Assembly: GCA_012517355.1 (NCBI GenBank)
Contig: JAAYVD010000169.1
Span: 1 to 59,276, forward strand
DNA: 59,276 bases
Origin: Candidatus Rifleibacteriota bacterium
GTDB taxonomy: Bacteria; Muiribacteriota; Ozemobacteria; Ozemobacterales; Ozemobacteraceae
Direction: 5' to 3'
Under the pieces are notes generated by a model. It saw nothing but the letters and a program-made list of their open reading frames with translations, was not told where the DNA came from and ran no database searches. Both the position numbers and the translations under genes were made by a program. Positions within the stretch are counted from its first letter, which is position 1. Each line of letters opens with the position of its first letter. Positions 27,754-36,507 of the stretch are shown here, one piece after another.

Positions 27754-28640
27754 CAGGGGCCCCCTCGCCGGACAGGTTTTTTCATCCATTCCTCGCCGCT
27801 GAGGATCTGGGTGTTCTGGCCAGGAGCCTGGCCGGGAGCCTGGCCGGGAGGGGTTCCCGGCCCGGGGGTGGCAGAGGAACCAGGACGGGGGCCGACCGGT
27901 CCGCCGGGGGCCGGGGACGGCCAGGCGTCCATTTCCGACCAGAGTTCGGGAAGGGCGGGGTCGTCACCGGATGGGCCAACCACTGGAGATGGCCCGAGCG
28001 CGGGGGAATCCCAGAGGCGGGGCGACAGGGCATCCGGGTCGATGGTGACCGTGGAACCGGAAACCGTCAGGCCCTGGCCTGCCGCCAGGACCTTCGCGAA
28101 ATCCCGGACCCGCAGGCTTCCCGTCTGCACCCGCGCCAGCATCCGCTCGGCCTGCCGCTCGACCTCGACCACGCTTTCCCTCTGGATCAGCAGCGTCGCC
28201 GGCCCGGCCACCTTCAGGGGAAAGGTGCTGCCGACATGGCGGGCCAGGCAGGATCCTCCATCCAGGCGCAGGGCGAACGGCAGGACCGTCACCCGCGTCG
28301 AAGGCGCCAACCGGACGGTCGAACCGCAGGCCAAACGCAGGTCGGCGCCAACGTCGGGCGGAGTGCCGATCGTGGCTCCGGTCTTGATGGGCGTCCCCGG
28401 CGGAATGGCAGCCGCGCCTGCCGGGACCGGTCCGGCCCCTTCCACCAGGAAGGCCCGCCCCGCCTGCAGGACGACGAGCCCATACAGGAATTGCTGATGA
28501 AAAGGGATGGGGACGGTCTCCGTCGCGGCGGTACCGCCGAAGACGGCGACGGTCCAGCCCAGGACCAGAGCCAGGACGCACAGGACTGGCCGGGCGAACC
28601 GTGGGCACCAGGAGTCAGCAGACGCATGTCGGATATCCAT
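27753..28640 (-). CDS. FecR-domain secreted protein, 295 aa
   Basis: First gene of the leftward pseudopilin operon. ATG at 28640 follows GGAG; a signal peptide or anchor (VLCVLALVLGWTVAVFGG) precedes a FecR-like beta domain (residues 50-205: IPPGTPIKTGATIGTPP, LRLACGSTVRLAPSTRV). It lacks the zinc-finger anti-sigma module found in the divergent gene at 28792. The C-terminus ends ILSGEEWMKKPVRRGGP, nearly the same as the end of that gene (LSGEEFMKNPVRIDKPRR), while the two proteins are otherwise only loosely alike. The shared tail hints at a common partner. Confidence 0.8.
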   Translation of the reverse strand: MDIRHASADSWCPRFARPVLCVLALVLGWTVAVFGGTAATETVPIPFHQQFLYGLVVLQAGRAFLVEGAGPVPAGAAAIPPGTPIKTGATIGTPPDVGADLRLACGSTVRLAPSTRVTVLPFALRLDGGSCLARHVGSTFPLKVAGPATLLIQRESVVEVERQAERMLARVQTGSLRVRDFAKVLAAGQGLTVSGSTVTIDPDALSPRLWDSPALGPSPVVGPSGDDPALPELWSEMDAWPSPAPGGPVGPRPGSSATPGPGTPPGQAPGQAPGQNTQILSGEEWMKKPVRRGGP

Positions 28641-28791
28641 CGAGCATCTCCGCCACATTAGGTGATTCCCACCCCGGAAAAAGTTGGAAGGATTTGCCAT
28701 CCGGTGAAGAATTTTTCAACTTTCGGCCGGCGACGATGCACTCATCATAACAGGAAACACCTGCCACGAGGAGGGGGCCACGGGCCCGGCC

Positions 28792-29703
28792 ATGAAAGAG
28801 TGCGAGCGGTTCCGGAACTGGTGCCAGGAGCGACTGGACGGCACGCCTGCCCCGGCCGACGAAACGCTGGCCGGCCACCCGGCCGCCTGCCCGGACTGCC
28901 AGGCCTTCCAGGATTGCCTTGCCTTGGTGCATCGGTCGTTGCAGACCCACCTGCCCCAGGGGGACGGCCCCCCGTTGCCCCAGGGTCTTGCCCACCCGCC
29001 CGGCTCCAGGGCGTGGCCCTGGTTGATCGGGGGAATCGGAGGGGCCCTGCTCATCCTGGCCCTGGTGGCCAGTCTGTTGGGACGCCATTCCCCATCGCCC
29101 CCGGCCGCCCCCGCCACCTCCCCTGGGCCTGGGCAGGCAACCCCTTCCATCTTCTTCCTGCGCCAGGAATCCCCCGCCGTGTTCCTTCGCCAGGAAGACG
29201 CCGCCCCCGAGCGACCCGCCCCCTCGACCGGCGAATCACCCCTGGGGAACGGCTGCCTGATCCGGTGCGACGCCCATGGCAAGGCGCGCCTGACCACCAG
29301 GGACGGCTCGAGCCTCACGCTCGCCCCGTCCACCGAGCTCGCCGTTCAGGGAGAAGAGGTCCGGATGAAAGTGGGCGAGATCTGGGTGGCCATCCGGACC
29401 AAGGGCGGCCATTTCCGCGTATTCACCCCGACCGCCATCCTGGGCGTGCGGGGAACCCGATTCGGGGTGACCGTGGCCCTGGATGGATCCACCCGGGTCC
29501 GCTGCGAGGAAGGAACCGTCTGGGTCAAGGGGAACGCCGGCGCCGGGGAGCACCTGGTGCTGGCCGGCCACCAGATCGCGGTCGACCGTACCGGCCAATC
29601 CGGCACGCTCCAGGAGTGGTCACCAGACGATCAACCCCGCCGGACCCTCTCCGGCGAGGAATTCATGAAGAACCCCGTTCGAATTGATAAACCCCGCCGG
29701 TAA
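28792..29703 (+). CDS. FecR-type anti-sigma factor, 303 aa
   Basis: N-terminal zinc-binding anti-sigma motif H29-x3-C33-x2-C36, one membrane helix (about 75-97), a Pro/Ala linker, then a FecR domain (GNGCLIRCDAHGKARLTTRD, VFTPTAILGVRGTRFGV, region 150-280). This is the layout of membrane anti-sigma factors that hold an ECF sigma factor until an outside signal arrives. Its likely partner is the ECF sigma encoded at the other end of the same operon (32259). The tail LSGEEFMKNPVR matches the divergent FecR protein. The ATG lacks an ideally spaced ribosome site (GAGGAGGGGG is 14 bases away). Confidence 0.85.
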   Translation: MKECERFRNWCQERLDGTPAPADETLAGHPAACPDCQAFQDCLALVHRSLQTHLPQGDGPPLPQGLAHPPGSRAWPWLIGGIGGALLILALVASLLGRHSPSPPAAPATSPGPGQATPSIFFLRQESPAVFLRQEDAAPERPAPSTGESPLGNGCLIRCDAHGKARLTTRDGSSLTLAPSTELAVQGEEVRMKVGEIWVAIRTKGGHFRVFTPTAILGVRGTRFGVTVALDGSTRVRCEEGTVWVKGNAGAGEHLVLAGHQIAVDRTGQSGTLQEWSPDDQPRRTLSGEEFMKNPVRIDKPRR

Positions 29704-29740
29704 CGGTATCATTCTTGTGGAGCGCGACTGGGGGGGAGGA

Positions 29741-30166
29741 ATGAGAGAGGGCAGCGGGTTCAGCATCCTGGAGTTCGTCCTCGCCCTGGCCATTTTCGCC
29801 ATGGCGGTGTTGGCCTTCTCCCCGGTCTTCAGCCAGGGCATCTCCTTCACCAAGGACATCCGCGACTACTCCATCCTCACCAACCTGGGCGAGGAGCTCA
29901 TCCACAACTACCAGGTCCAGATCCAGGACAACATCGGTGGGCCTCCCATGAGTTTCTTCGAGGAAGACATCACCGAAATGGTCAAAAAGGACTTCCCCAA
30001 TCCTGTCTTCACCTCTTTCTCCAGGTTCCAGGTCCTGGGAACGGTCCGACCCTCCCTGTTGTGCGAGAACAACGGGTTCGAGATCATGGTCCGTATCATC
30101 TGGGAAACCACCGGCCGCCGACGGGAGTTCACCCTGTTTTCGGTCAAGGCCGCCCCCGAAGCATGA
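29741..30166 (+). CDS. Prepilin-type pseudopilin, 141 aa
   Basis: Very short leader MREGSG, then FSILEFVLALAIFAMAVLAF: Phe at +1, Glu at +5. GGGGGGAGGA lies directly before the ATG at 29741; a longer in-frame extension to 29684 has no ribosome site. GspI/PilV-like size. It overlaps the next pseudopilin by four bases (ATGA). Confidence 0.88.
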   Translation: MREGSGFSILEFVLALAIFAMAVLAFSPVFSQGISFTKDIRDYSILTNLGEELIHNYQVQIQDNIGGPPMSFFEEDITEMVKKDFPNPVFTSFSRFQVLGTVRPSLLCENNGFEIMVRIIWETTGRRREFTLFSVKAAPEA

Positions 30167-30639
30167 CCACGAGACGCCGCCCGGGGTTTTCCCTCCCCGA
30201 GATCCTCATCGGTCTCGCCCTGTTCGGCATCCTCCTGGTGGCCATGCGGGTCTTCTTCTTCTGGAACCGGTCGGCCATCAACTCGATGGAAAAAACCAAC
30301 CTCGCCGCCAAGCTCCGCAACTCCTCCATCATTCTCAACCGCTCCCTGGCCCTGGCCACCGAGTTCCTCTATCCCGCCACGATCGGCCCCGATTACGTTC
30401 ACCAGATCATTTTTCGCAATCGCGACAACCACATCGTCGGAATCTTCCTGAACGACAAGAACACCTTGTCCATGTACAACTACTCGACCGACGAGTTCCG
30501 TGACATCACCCCATTCACCATCGGTTTCAAAGGTAGACGGGTCAAACAGAACCTGATGGAATACCAGATCGACATCAAGAAAGACCAATTCCAGTTCTCC
30601 ATCCAGAACCAGTTGTCGACATGCAACACCCTGCCATGA
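30163..30639 (+). CDS. Prepilin-type pseudopilin, 158 aa
   Basis: Leader MTTRRRPG, then FSLPEILIGLALFGILLVAM with Phe +1 and Glu +5. The globular part carries DNHIVGIFLNDKNTLSMYNY and a polar C-terminus. Start overlaps the preceding stop (ATGA) and its own stop overlaps the next start (ATGA), so all three are translated together. Confidence 0.88.
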   Translation: MTTRRRPGFSLPEILIGLALFGILLVAMRVFFFWNRSAINSMEKTNLAAKLRNSSIILNRSLALATEFLYPATIGPDYVHQIIFRNRDNHIVGIFLNDKNTLSMYNYSTDEFRDITPFTIGFKGRRVKQNLMEYQIDIKKDQFQFSIQNQLSTCNTLP

Positions 30640-32266
30640 GCCGGCCGGCACGATGTCCGCCATCCCCCCTGGCCGCCCCGGGTGGCGGCGGGAACCCCCC
30701 GATTCGGGCATGGCAAGGGGGGCATCCCAACGGCCATCCCATGACCCCGGGGGCTGGCCCCTCGCGGGGAGTGGCCCTGGTCGTCGTCCTCGTCCTTTCC
30801 CTCTGCCTGATGCTCTTCATCATCGGCTTCCAGACCTATTCCCAAAGCGAATTCCGCCACCTGGAACGGGTCATGACGCAGACCACCCTCGACTATCTCG
30901 TCCAGGCCGGTCTGAACATCGCGGAGGACAGGCTGCAGAAGGAACGCTGGTACGGCGACCAGCATACCCGGGGAAAGCTCGAGATCCCCGATCCCCCGAT
31001 CCCCCGATCCCCCAATCACGCATCGTCATCTACGCCGACGATTATGCCAACTCCGAGCGGCGGGCCATCGGGGAATACGAGTATTACATGCTCGACCACA
31101 TCAAGGTCTTCGTCCAGGCCACCTACCGTGGGCTGAACGCCTACGCCTACGGCAAGTACGTCATCTCCCCCGAGCCCACCTTCCTCGGAAAGTCGACGGA
31201 AGGGGTCGACTACGGGTTCCGCAGCCTCGATCCCTGCGCCCGCACCTTCCGCAAGATGGTGAACGTCCGCATCATCCGCGAAGACGAACTGGCGGCCGTC
31301 CCCGGCTTCTCCAGCATCGACGACCTGAACAGCCGCCAGGCCCTGGCCGAACACCTGCGCACCGATCTGACCGCCTTCGCCACCATGTACGGCCGGAACT
31401 TCCGCCTGTCCCAGAGTCTCCAGGACCGCTTCGCCGGCACCCAGGACACCTATTCCTGGCCGGCGTTCAAGCAGCTCATCGCCGGACTCGATACCGCACC
31501 CCCACCGGCCATGACCCACAACCAGCTCATGAACCAGTTCATCCTCGAGAACATGAAGGAGTTCTTCATGACCACCTCCTGGGATGTCCTGCCCGCGCAG
31601 AAGGCGCAGGGCCTCAACGAGGTGACCATCGAGCTGGGGCACTTCTCCCCCAAGCGGGCCTCCAATGACAGCGACCAGGCCATCGCCGTCGTCTTCGGAG
31701 GCGGACATCCCATCAAGCTGGCGGAAGGCCGTGACTACTGGCGGGAAATCCTGCCTTCCGGGGGAACGTCCGCCTTCGCCCGCTTCCTCCAGTTGCGGGG
31801 GGTGAACGGATATCCCGACAAGCCGCCCCGACAGCTGCAGGACGAACTGTGCAAGACGGTCGTCGAATACCGGTACGGCTTCAAGTGGCGGGCCTACGGG
31901 CTGATCCAGGTCCAGCCGGACGGCACCGTCATTCCCCTCCCCCCCCAGTTCGGGGGCGGACCGGCAATGTTCCTGTACTACCTGAACAATCGTGGCAACC
32001 CCACGGTTTTCGGCCCGGGCGGCGGGGTGGATTATGCCCCCTCCTATGGTCCCCGACCCACCACCGTCAACTACTACATCACCCGGGGCGGTACCATCAT
32101 GCCCCTGGCCTACGCCTTCAACATCTTCCTGAAATACGTCGACGAAACGATCTCGTACTCTCCCGACGAACTGGTCAAGGACGTGAACAACTGGCGGATC
32201 CCCATCCCGCCGACACCACCTCCGGATACGGGGACCGCGCCGGATTGGGGCGGGGTCGATGGCTGA
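30636..32266 (+). CDS. GspK/PilX-like pilus protein with frameshift in an octamer tract
   Basis: One gene split between two frames. The first frame (30636-31136, ATG overlapping the previous stop) encodes a long leader partly made of dispersed repeat copy G, then GVALVVVLVLSLCLMLFIIG, then YLVQAGLNIAEDRLQKERWY, the same pattern as the leftward paralogue at 18451. The rest of the protein (VIYADDYANSERRAIGEYEY, YVISPEPTFLGKSTEGV, to GVDG at 32266) is in the other frame. The switch falls in the 8-base tandem tract at 30983-31013: removing one unit, or adding two, restores one frame of about 540 residues. Either a phase-variable (now OFF) gene, a decayed gene, or an assembly error. Confidence 0.75.
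30641..30730 (-). repeat. Dispersed structured repeat, copy G, inside a pilus gene
   Basis: Diverged copy: minus strand reads CCCCCCTTGCCATGCCCGAA, then CGCCGCCACCCGGGGCGGC, ending GGCGGACATCGTGCCGGCCGG. It lies in the leader-coding region of the gene at 30636, opposite in orientation to it, exactly as copy F does in the gene at 21986. Confidence 0.6.
30983..31013 (+). repeat. Octamer tandem repeat (GATCCCC(C) x4)
   Basis: One 7-base unit GATCCCC followed by three perfect 8-base GATCCCCC units, inside a coding region. Eight is not a multiple of three, so slippage changes the reading frame. Confidence 0.93.
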
Positions 32267-32741
32267 CGGAGCGGGAACAGTCCCACCGTTTTCCGAGATC
32301 TTCGCGACCCACCGCAAGCTCGTCTGGTCGGTGGCCTGCTTCCACGTCGCCGCCCGCCAGGACCGCGAGGACCTGTTCCAGGAGATCTGGGAAGCCATCT
32401 TCCACAGCCTGCACCAGTTCGCCGGGCGATCCCGCCTTTCCACCTGGATCTACTCGGTCGCCCGCCACACTGCCCAGCGATACGTCACCCGCCACCGACC
32501 CCGGGGCCAACCCCCGCGGCCCGAGGGAGGGGCTCCTTCCCCCGAGGAGGTCGTCCTTTCCCGCGAAGCCCTGGCACATGCCATGGCCTCCCTCACCGAA
32601 CCCGAAGTCGAGATCATCTTCTTCCGGTACGTGGGTGGACACTCCTACGACGAACTGGCCGAGATCCTGAACATTCCCCTGTCCACCGTGAAAGCCCGCC
32701 TGTTCGAAGCCCGCCGGAAGATCCGCGACACCCGGAGCTGA
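32259..32741 (+). CDS. ECF sigma factor, 160 aa
   Basis: Extracytoplasmic-function RNA polymerase sigma factor with only regions 2 and 4. Region 2 includes DREDLFQEIWEAIFHSLHQF and RLSTWIYSVARHTAQRYV; region 4 is the helix-turn-helix SYDELAEILNIPLSTVKARL. Starts inside the end of the preceding pilus gene (8-base overlap), so it is translated as the last gene of the rightward pseudopilin operon. The FecR-type anti-sigma at the head of that operon (28792) is its likely partner, and it may direct its own operon. Confidence 0.92.
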   Translation: MADGAGTVPPFSEIFATHRKLVWSVACFHVAARQDREDLFQEIWEAIFHSLHQFAGRSRLSTWIYSVARHTAQRYVTRHRPRGQPPRPEGGAPSPEEVVLSREALAHAMASLTEPEVEIIFFRYVGGHSYDELAEILNIPLSTVKARLFEARRKIRDTRS

Positions 32742-32752
32742 GCGCCCTGGCA

Positions 32753-32812
32753 GGGCCGCCGGAAACGCGGCCCCTCAGGCGACATTCCGGGGCCACACCC
32801 CGTTCGACGGGG
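32753..32812. terminator. Two hairpins between convergent sigma and anti-sigma genes
   Basis: GGGCCGC/GCGGCCC (32753-32773) and CCCCGT-TCG-ACGGGG (32798-32812). They lie between converging gene ends at 32741 and 32853; no T-runs, so function as terminators is only likely from position. Confidence 0.35.
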
Positions 32813-32852
32813 CCGGGCGGAAGGCTCGGGGGGCAGGAACGCGAAGACCGGG

Positions 32853-34421
32853 TCAGGGGCCGGCCGGGGTCTCGACCGGGGTGCGGCCTTCCAGGGAGAA
32901 GGCCAGGCCGTGCCCAGCCGGCAACGACCCGGTGGCGGAGGCGGCCAGGTCGCACCAGGCCGCTTTTCCCGCAGCCACCCAGACGATGCTTTCGTCGTCC
33001 TCCACCCGCACCGTCAGGTGTGCCGACCCCTCCAGCTCGAGACGGACGGTAGGCAACCGCAGGACCAGGGGCCGCGTAGCGGGGGCGGCGGCCTCGATGG
33101 CTCCCTCGCCCTCGGGGAGGGCGACCACACCGGGGGAGAGGATCAATTCGCCGTCGCCGCGAAACGACATCCGCGGACCGTCGGCCAGGGTCAGTTCGAC
33201 CGGCCCCTCCCCCGAAACCGTGACCCGGTCACGGTTTCCGAGAGGGAACCCGCCGCCGGGAGAGACACCGCCCACCGGCGCCCCCCGCCGCCAGACCTGG
33301 CCGGGCCCCGTCACCTGGCCGCAGACGGGTGGGCCGAGGGGGCCCGCTTCCAGTGCGGTGATCGCGGCGGGTGAGGGGGTGGTCGGGGGGGTTGTCGATG
33401 GAGGAGTGGCGTGAGAGCCGGTTTCGGAGAGTTGGGGGGCCCCGGGGACACCGGCGGTCACGACCGGTGCCGGTTCGGCGGGTGGCGCCTGCTCAGAGGC
33501 GGAGGAAGCAGCCACGCTGGGGCCGGACGGGGCGGCCTCGGAGGGTGTCTGATCGGCAGGGAGAGCCGGGACGGTGGAGTCACGGGCGGAACCGGCCCCT
33601 GTCGCGATGGAGTCAGACGGGACCACGCCGGTGGCCGACGGCGTGGCGGCGGGAAGGGCGGAAAAACCGCTGTCGGAACGGGCTTTCGGGCCTGGCGGCA
33701 TTTGCCACTCCCAGAGCATTCCCCCGAGCACCCCGGCAAGGAAGAGGATTCCTCCGAGGAGCGCCAGGCGCGGAGCGGACCAGCGCCCGGGGCGGACCAC
33801 GGCCGTAGCGGGGGACGGGTTGCCCACTGGCAGGGAGACGGGATTCCCCCCGGCCGGGGCGGGCCCGCCCACGACCGTCGTTCCCAACGACAAACCCACC
33901 GATGGCTGGACGGCGGCGAGGGAACCAGGGATGGGCGAAAGGTCGGGAGGCGACACGGCGGCGGACGCCGATGCCACGGACGAAGAAACAGCGGGGGACG
34001 CACCACCTGGGTGGGAACCGGCGGCGGACGAACCCGCGGCCGGCGAACCAGGGGCGGGCAAACCGACATTTGGCGGCCCATCAGGAGGGACCCCGGCGGC
34101 GGACGTTCCTACGGTGGACGTTCCTTCGGCGGACGTTCCTACGGCTGGCGTACCGGGGGCTGGGCGCCCGGGGCTGGACGCCCCTGTGGTCGTTTGACAC
34201 GCGGCTGCCAGGTCGTCGAGGATGGCGGCTTTCAGGCGTTTCTCGGTGGCCGGGTCGGCACCGAGCCGCGACAAAAGGCCAACCACCGCCTCCTGGGCGG
34301 CCCGCAGCCGCCCGCAGGCCGGGCAGCCGCGCGCATGGTCGAGGCACCCCTTGGGAACAGAACGGCAGGTGGGGAAGGGCCCCCCCTGGTCGAGCCAGGC
34401 CCGATAGGACTTACAGTCCAT
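32853..34421 (-). CDS. Anti-sigma factor with FecR-like C-terminal domain, 522 aa
   Basis: N-terminal zinc motif H29-x3-C33-x2-C36, identical in position to that of the gene at 28792. A long Gly/Pro/Ser/Thr-rich linker (80-205), partly built from 15-base tandem units at 34105-34160 (GTSAEGTSTVGTSAAG), leads to one membrane helix (about 215-236). A second disordered stretch outside is followed by a FecR-like beta domain (GNRDRVTVSGEGPVELTLAD, about 400-500). Its start overlaps the end of the upstream ECF sigma gene by 11 bases, the classic sigma/anti-sigma pairing. Confidence 0.85.
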   Translation of the reverse strand: MDCKSYRAWLDQGGPFPTCRSVPKGCLDHARGCPACGRLRAAQEAVVGLLSRLGADPATEKRLKAAILDDLAAACQTTTGASSPGRPAPGTPAVGTSAEGTSTVGTSAAGVPPDGPPNVGLPAPGSPAAGSSAAGSHPGGASPAVSSSVASASAAVSPPDLSPIPGSLAAVQPSVGLSLGTTVVGGPAPAGGNPVSLPVGNPSPATAVVRPGRWSAPRLALLGGILFLAGVLGGMLWEWQMPPGPKARSDSGFSALPAATPSATGVVPSDSIATGAGSARDSTVPALPADQTPSEAAPSGPSVAASSASEQAPPAEPAPVVTAGVPGAPQLSETGSHATPPSTTPPTTPSPAAITALEAGPLGPPVCGQVTGPGQVWRRGAPVGGVSPGGGFPLGNRDRVTVSGEGPVELTLADGPRMSFRGDGELILSPGVVALPEGEGAIEAAAPATRPLVLRLPTVRLELEGSAHLTVRVEDDESIVWVAAGKAAWCDLAASATGSLPAGHGLAFSLEGRTPVETPAGP

Positions 34422-34947
34422 GCCGCAACAACTGGCTTCGCAACCGGCGCAGGCTGCGGGCCAGGACCTGGCCGAGCGGGCCGGCCTCGAACCCCGTGAC
34501 CCGGGCGGCTTCCTTCGTCGTCAGGCCGTTCACCAGGCGCAGGATCAGGATTTCCCGTTCGAGGGGGGGAAGGCTCTCCAGGTGGTCCCCGAGCGGCTTG
34601 TCAGGTTCCCGGACCCTGAGCTCGTCATCCTCCCCGTCCGGCGAAGCGGGCTCCAGATCCGGGACGGGCTTCCGGGCGAGGCCCAGCCGGTCGGCGCACA
34701 CCCGGTGGGTCAGAACCGCCAGCCAGACTCCCGGCTTCCCCCCGTCGTAGCCGGGAAGGGCTTTCCAGGCTTCCCGGAAGACGTCACGGGTCGCCTCCTC
34801 CGCTTCGGCAGCCGTCCCCAGCAACGCGTGGGCCTGCCGGAAAACGGCGGGGAAGGAGGCTTCGGCAAGGGCGGCGAACGCGGCCCGGGTGGCGGGAAGG
34901 TCGTCGGGAAGCCAGCGCAGCTCGAACCGGTTTCCGGGCCCGGACAT
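34411..34947 (-). CDS. ECF sigma factor, 178 aa
   Basis: Region 2 (FPAVFRQAHALLGTAAEAEE, DVFREAWKALPGYDG, WLAVLTHRVCADRLG) and region 4 (LPPLEREILILRLVNGLTTK, EAARVTGFEAGPLGQVLARS). An acidic spacer joins them. Co-translated with the anti-sigma factor at 32853 (11-base overlap). The start ATG is 34947; no good ribosome site. Targets unknown. The 268 bases upstream hold no assigned gene, only a GTGGGGGAA/TTCCCCCAC hairpin at 35152-35187. Confidence 0.9.
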   Translation of the reverse strand: MSGPGNRFELRWLPDDLPATRAAFAALAEASFPAVFRQAHALLGTAAEAEEATRDVFREAWKALPGYDGGKPGVWLAVLTHRVCADRLGLARKPVPDLEPASPDGEDDELRVREPDKPLGDHLESLPPLEREILILRLVNGLTTKEAARVTGFEAGPLGQVLARSLRRLRSQLLRHGL

Positions 34948-35215
34948 GGTCAGCCGACCCGCCGGCCCGGAGAAAGGTTCGGAATCGTCTTTGGAACCGG
35001 GTTCAGGAGCATGCGGGCATGATAGTGGCCGACCGGCCAGCCGTCAACCAGATCGCCCGGTTCGCCCTCCTGCTGACCGTCGAACGGGCATGAAACGACG
35101 GGCTGATGGGGAATGAGCTTCCCCGCCACGGTGAACGCCGCCAGGGCTTCGGTGGGGGAACCCGGCAGGTGGAGAGCCTTCCCCCACGGAAGGGTTGGTG
35201 GGAAAGGGGTCCGTG

Positions 35216-36265
35216 TCACCGAAAAGCCTCCCGTTTGCGGGGATGGGCCGCGAAGAACTTCCAGATCAGGTCGTTGGCGGCAAAGTCCGGGTCGGGGGGG
35301 TCGGCCTGGCGGCGTCCCTGGGGCTTGGCGCCGGGCCAGGCGTGGCCCTGGCGGTGCAGCACGAACTGCACCACCTCGGTGCCGCCGCGGCCGCCCGTCC
35401 AACGCCAGCAGGTGAAACCCTTGGCGGGTTCCTCGGCCACTTCCGGGGGTTCCCGGCAGCCGTTCGCCTCGACCCAGAACCGCATCGTCTGCGAGGCCGA
35501 GGTCATGAACGCGGCGGTTTCCAGCGACTTTTTCTGCAAACCGCCCGCGAGGGGGACGTGCTGGTCGAGAAGGCCGTTGATGGCCAGCACCGAGACCGGC
35601 GTCACCGGCGTGGGCGGCAGTTGCCAGTCCTTCTGGTCCTGCCGCCGCCCCCCCAGGCTGCCCACGACGGGGGCGATGGCGGCGAACCGGTTGTCGGGTC
35701 TCGCCGCCAGCCAGTGGCACAGGAAGCCCCCGTTCGACATGCCGGTGGCGAACAGGCGATCCTGGTCGAGGGGATAGTCGCGGGCCACCTGGTCGATCAA
35801 GGCCGTGACGAACCCGCCGTCATCGACATCGGCGCGGGCGGCCTCGCCGAACCCGAACTTGACGTTCCAGGTCAGCAGGATGCCGTCGATCTTTCCCGTG
35901 CCGTCGGGGACGACGAGCAGGAAACCCGCATCGTCGGCCTTCTCCACCAGGCCGTAGCTGGCCAGGGCGTGCTTTCCCCCGCCCCCTCCGCCATGGAAGA
36001 AGAACACCGCGGGCAACGGCGTGGTCCCGTCCCAGCCGGCCGGAGGATGGACATAGAAACGGCGCGTGCGGCCCCCGTGCTCGATCGTCTTTTCGACGGT
36101 GCCGGCCGGCAGCGGCGTCTGCTGCACCTTGCGCTCCATCAGCCATTTGATCACCCGACCGGGTTCCCGCGCCATCGCGGCACCAGCCAGCCCGACGATC
36201 AGAAAGGCGCCCAGCGCGGCCACCACCATCGCCTTCCCTATCCACATCCAGCGGTTCATGGTCAT
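35216..36265 (-). CDS. Secreted esterase, PHB-depolymerase/feruloyl-esterase (LpqC) family, 349 aa
   Basis: Alpha/beta hydrolase. GGGAGG precedes the ATG at 36265; a signal peptide (VVAALGAFLIVGLAGAAMA) follows. Motifs: oxyanion loop FFFHGGGGGGK, nucleophile elbow GMSNGG, VLAINGLLDQHVPL with the acid region, and the catalytic His in RQGHAWPG. Members cleave short polyester or hydroxycinnamate ester bonds outside the cytoplasm. Monocistronic; the substrate cannot be inferred from neighbours. Confidence 0.88.
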   Translation of the reverse strand: MTMNRWMWIGKAMVVAALGAFLIVGLAGAAMAREPGRVIKWLMERKVQQTPLPAGTVEKTIEHGGRTRRFYVHPPAGWDGTTPLPAVFFFHGGGGGGKHALASYGLVEKADDAGFLLVVPDGTGKIDGILLTWNVKFGFGEAARADVDDGGFVTALIDQVARDYPLDQDRLFATGMSNGGFLCHWLAARPDNRFAAIAPVVGSLGGRRQDQKDWQLPPTPVTPVSVLAINGLLDQHVPLAGGLQKKSLETAAFMTSASQTMRFWVEANGCREPPEVAEEPAKGFTCWRWTGGRGGTEVVQFVLHRQGHAWPGAKPQGRRQADPPDPDFAANDLIWKFFAAHPRKREAFR

Positions 36266-36507
36266 CCCGACCTCCCGTGCGATACGTTCCGCCATGATAG
36301 TCCGGCCTCGAAGGCACGGCAAGGATGGCACCCACGCACCAGGACCATGGAATGTCCGTGTCCGGATTTCCCGGGCGCGGCTGAAGAAAGGATTCCAGCG
36401 GGACAGGGTTCGCCCGGAATCACCCAGGAGACCGGTCAGATGGGCCCCGGTCCGTCGGAAGAATGGGCGTTCGCGACGGGAAGGCCCTCCTGCCGGAGCA
36501 TTCGGCG

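Noticed and set aside
34950-35215. Coding-like minus-strand frame of about 80 codons ending GRRVG
   Set aside because: No start codon or ribosome site is convincing and no family is recognised; likely chance in GC-rich DNA.
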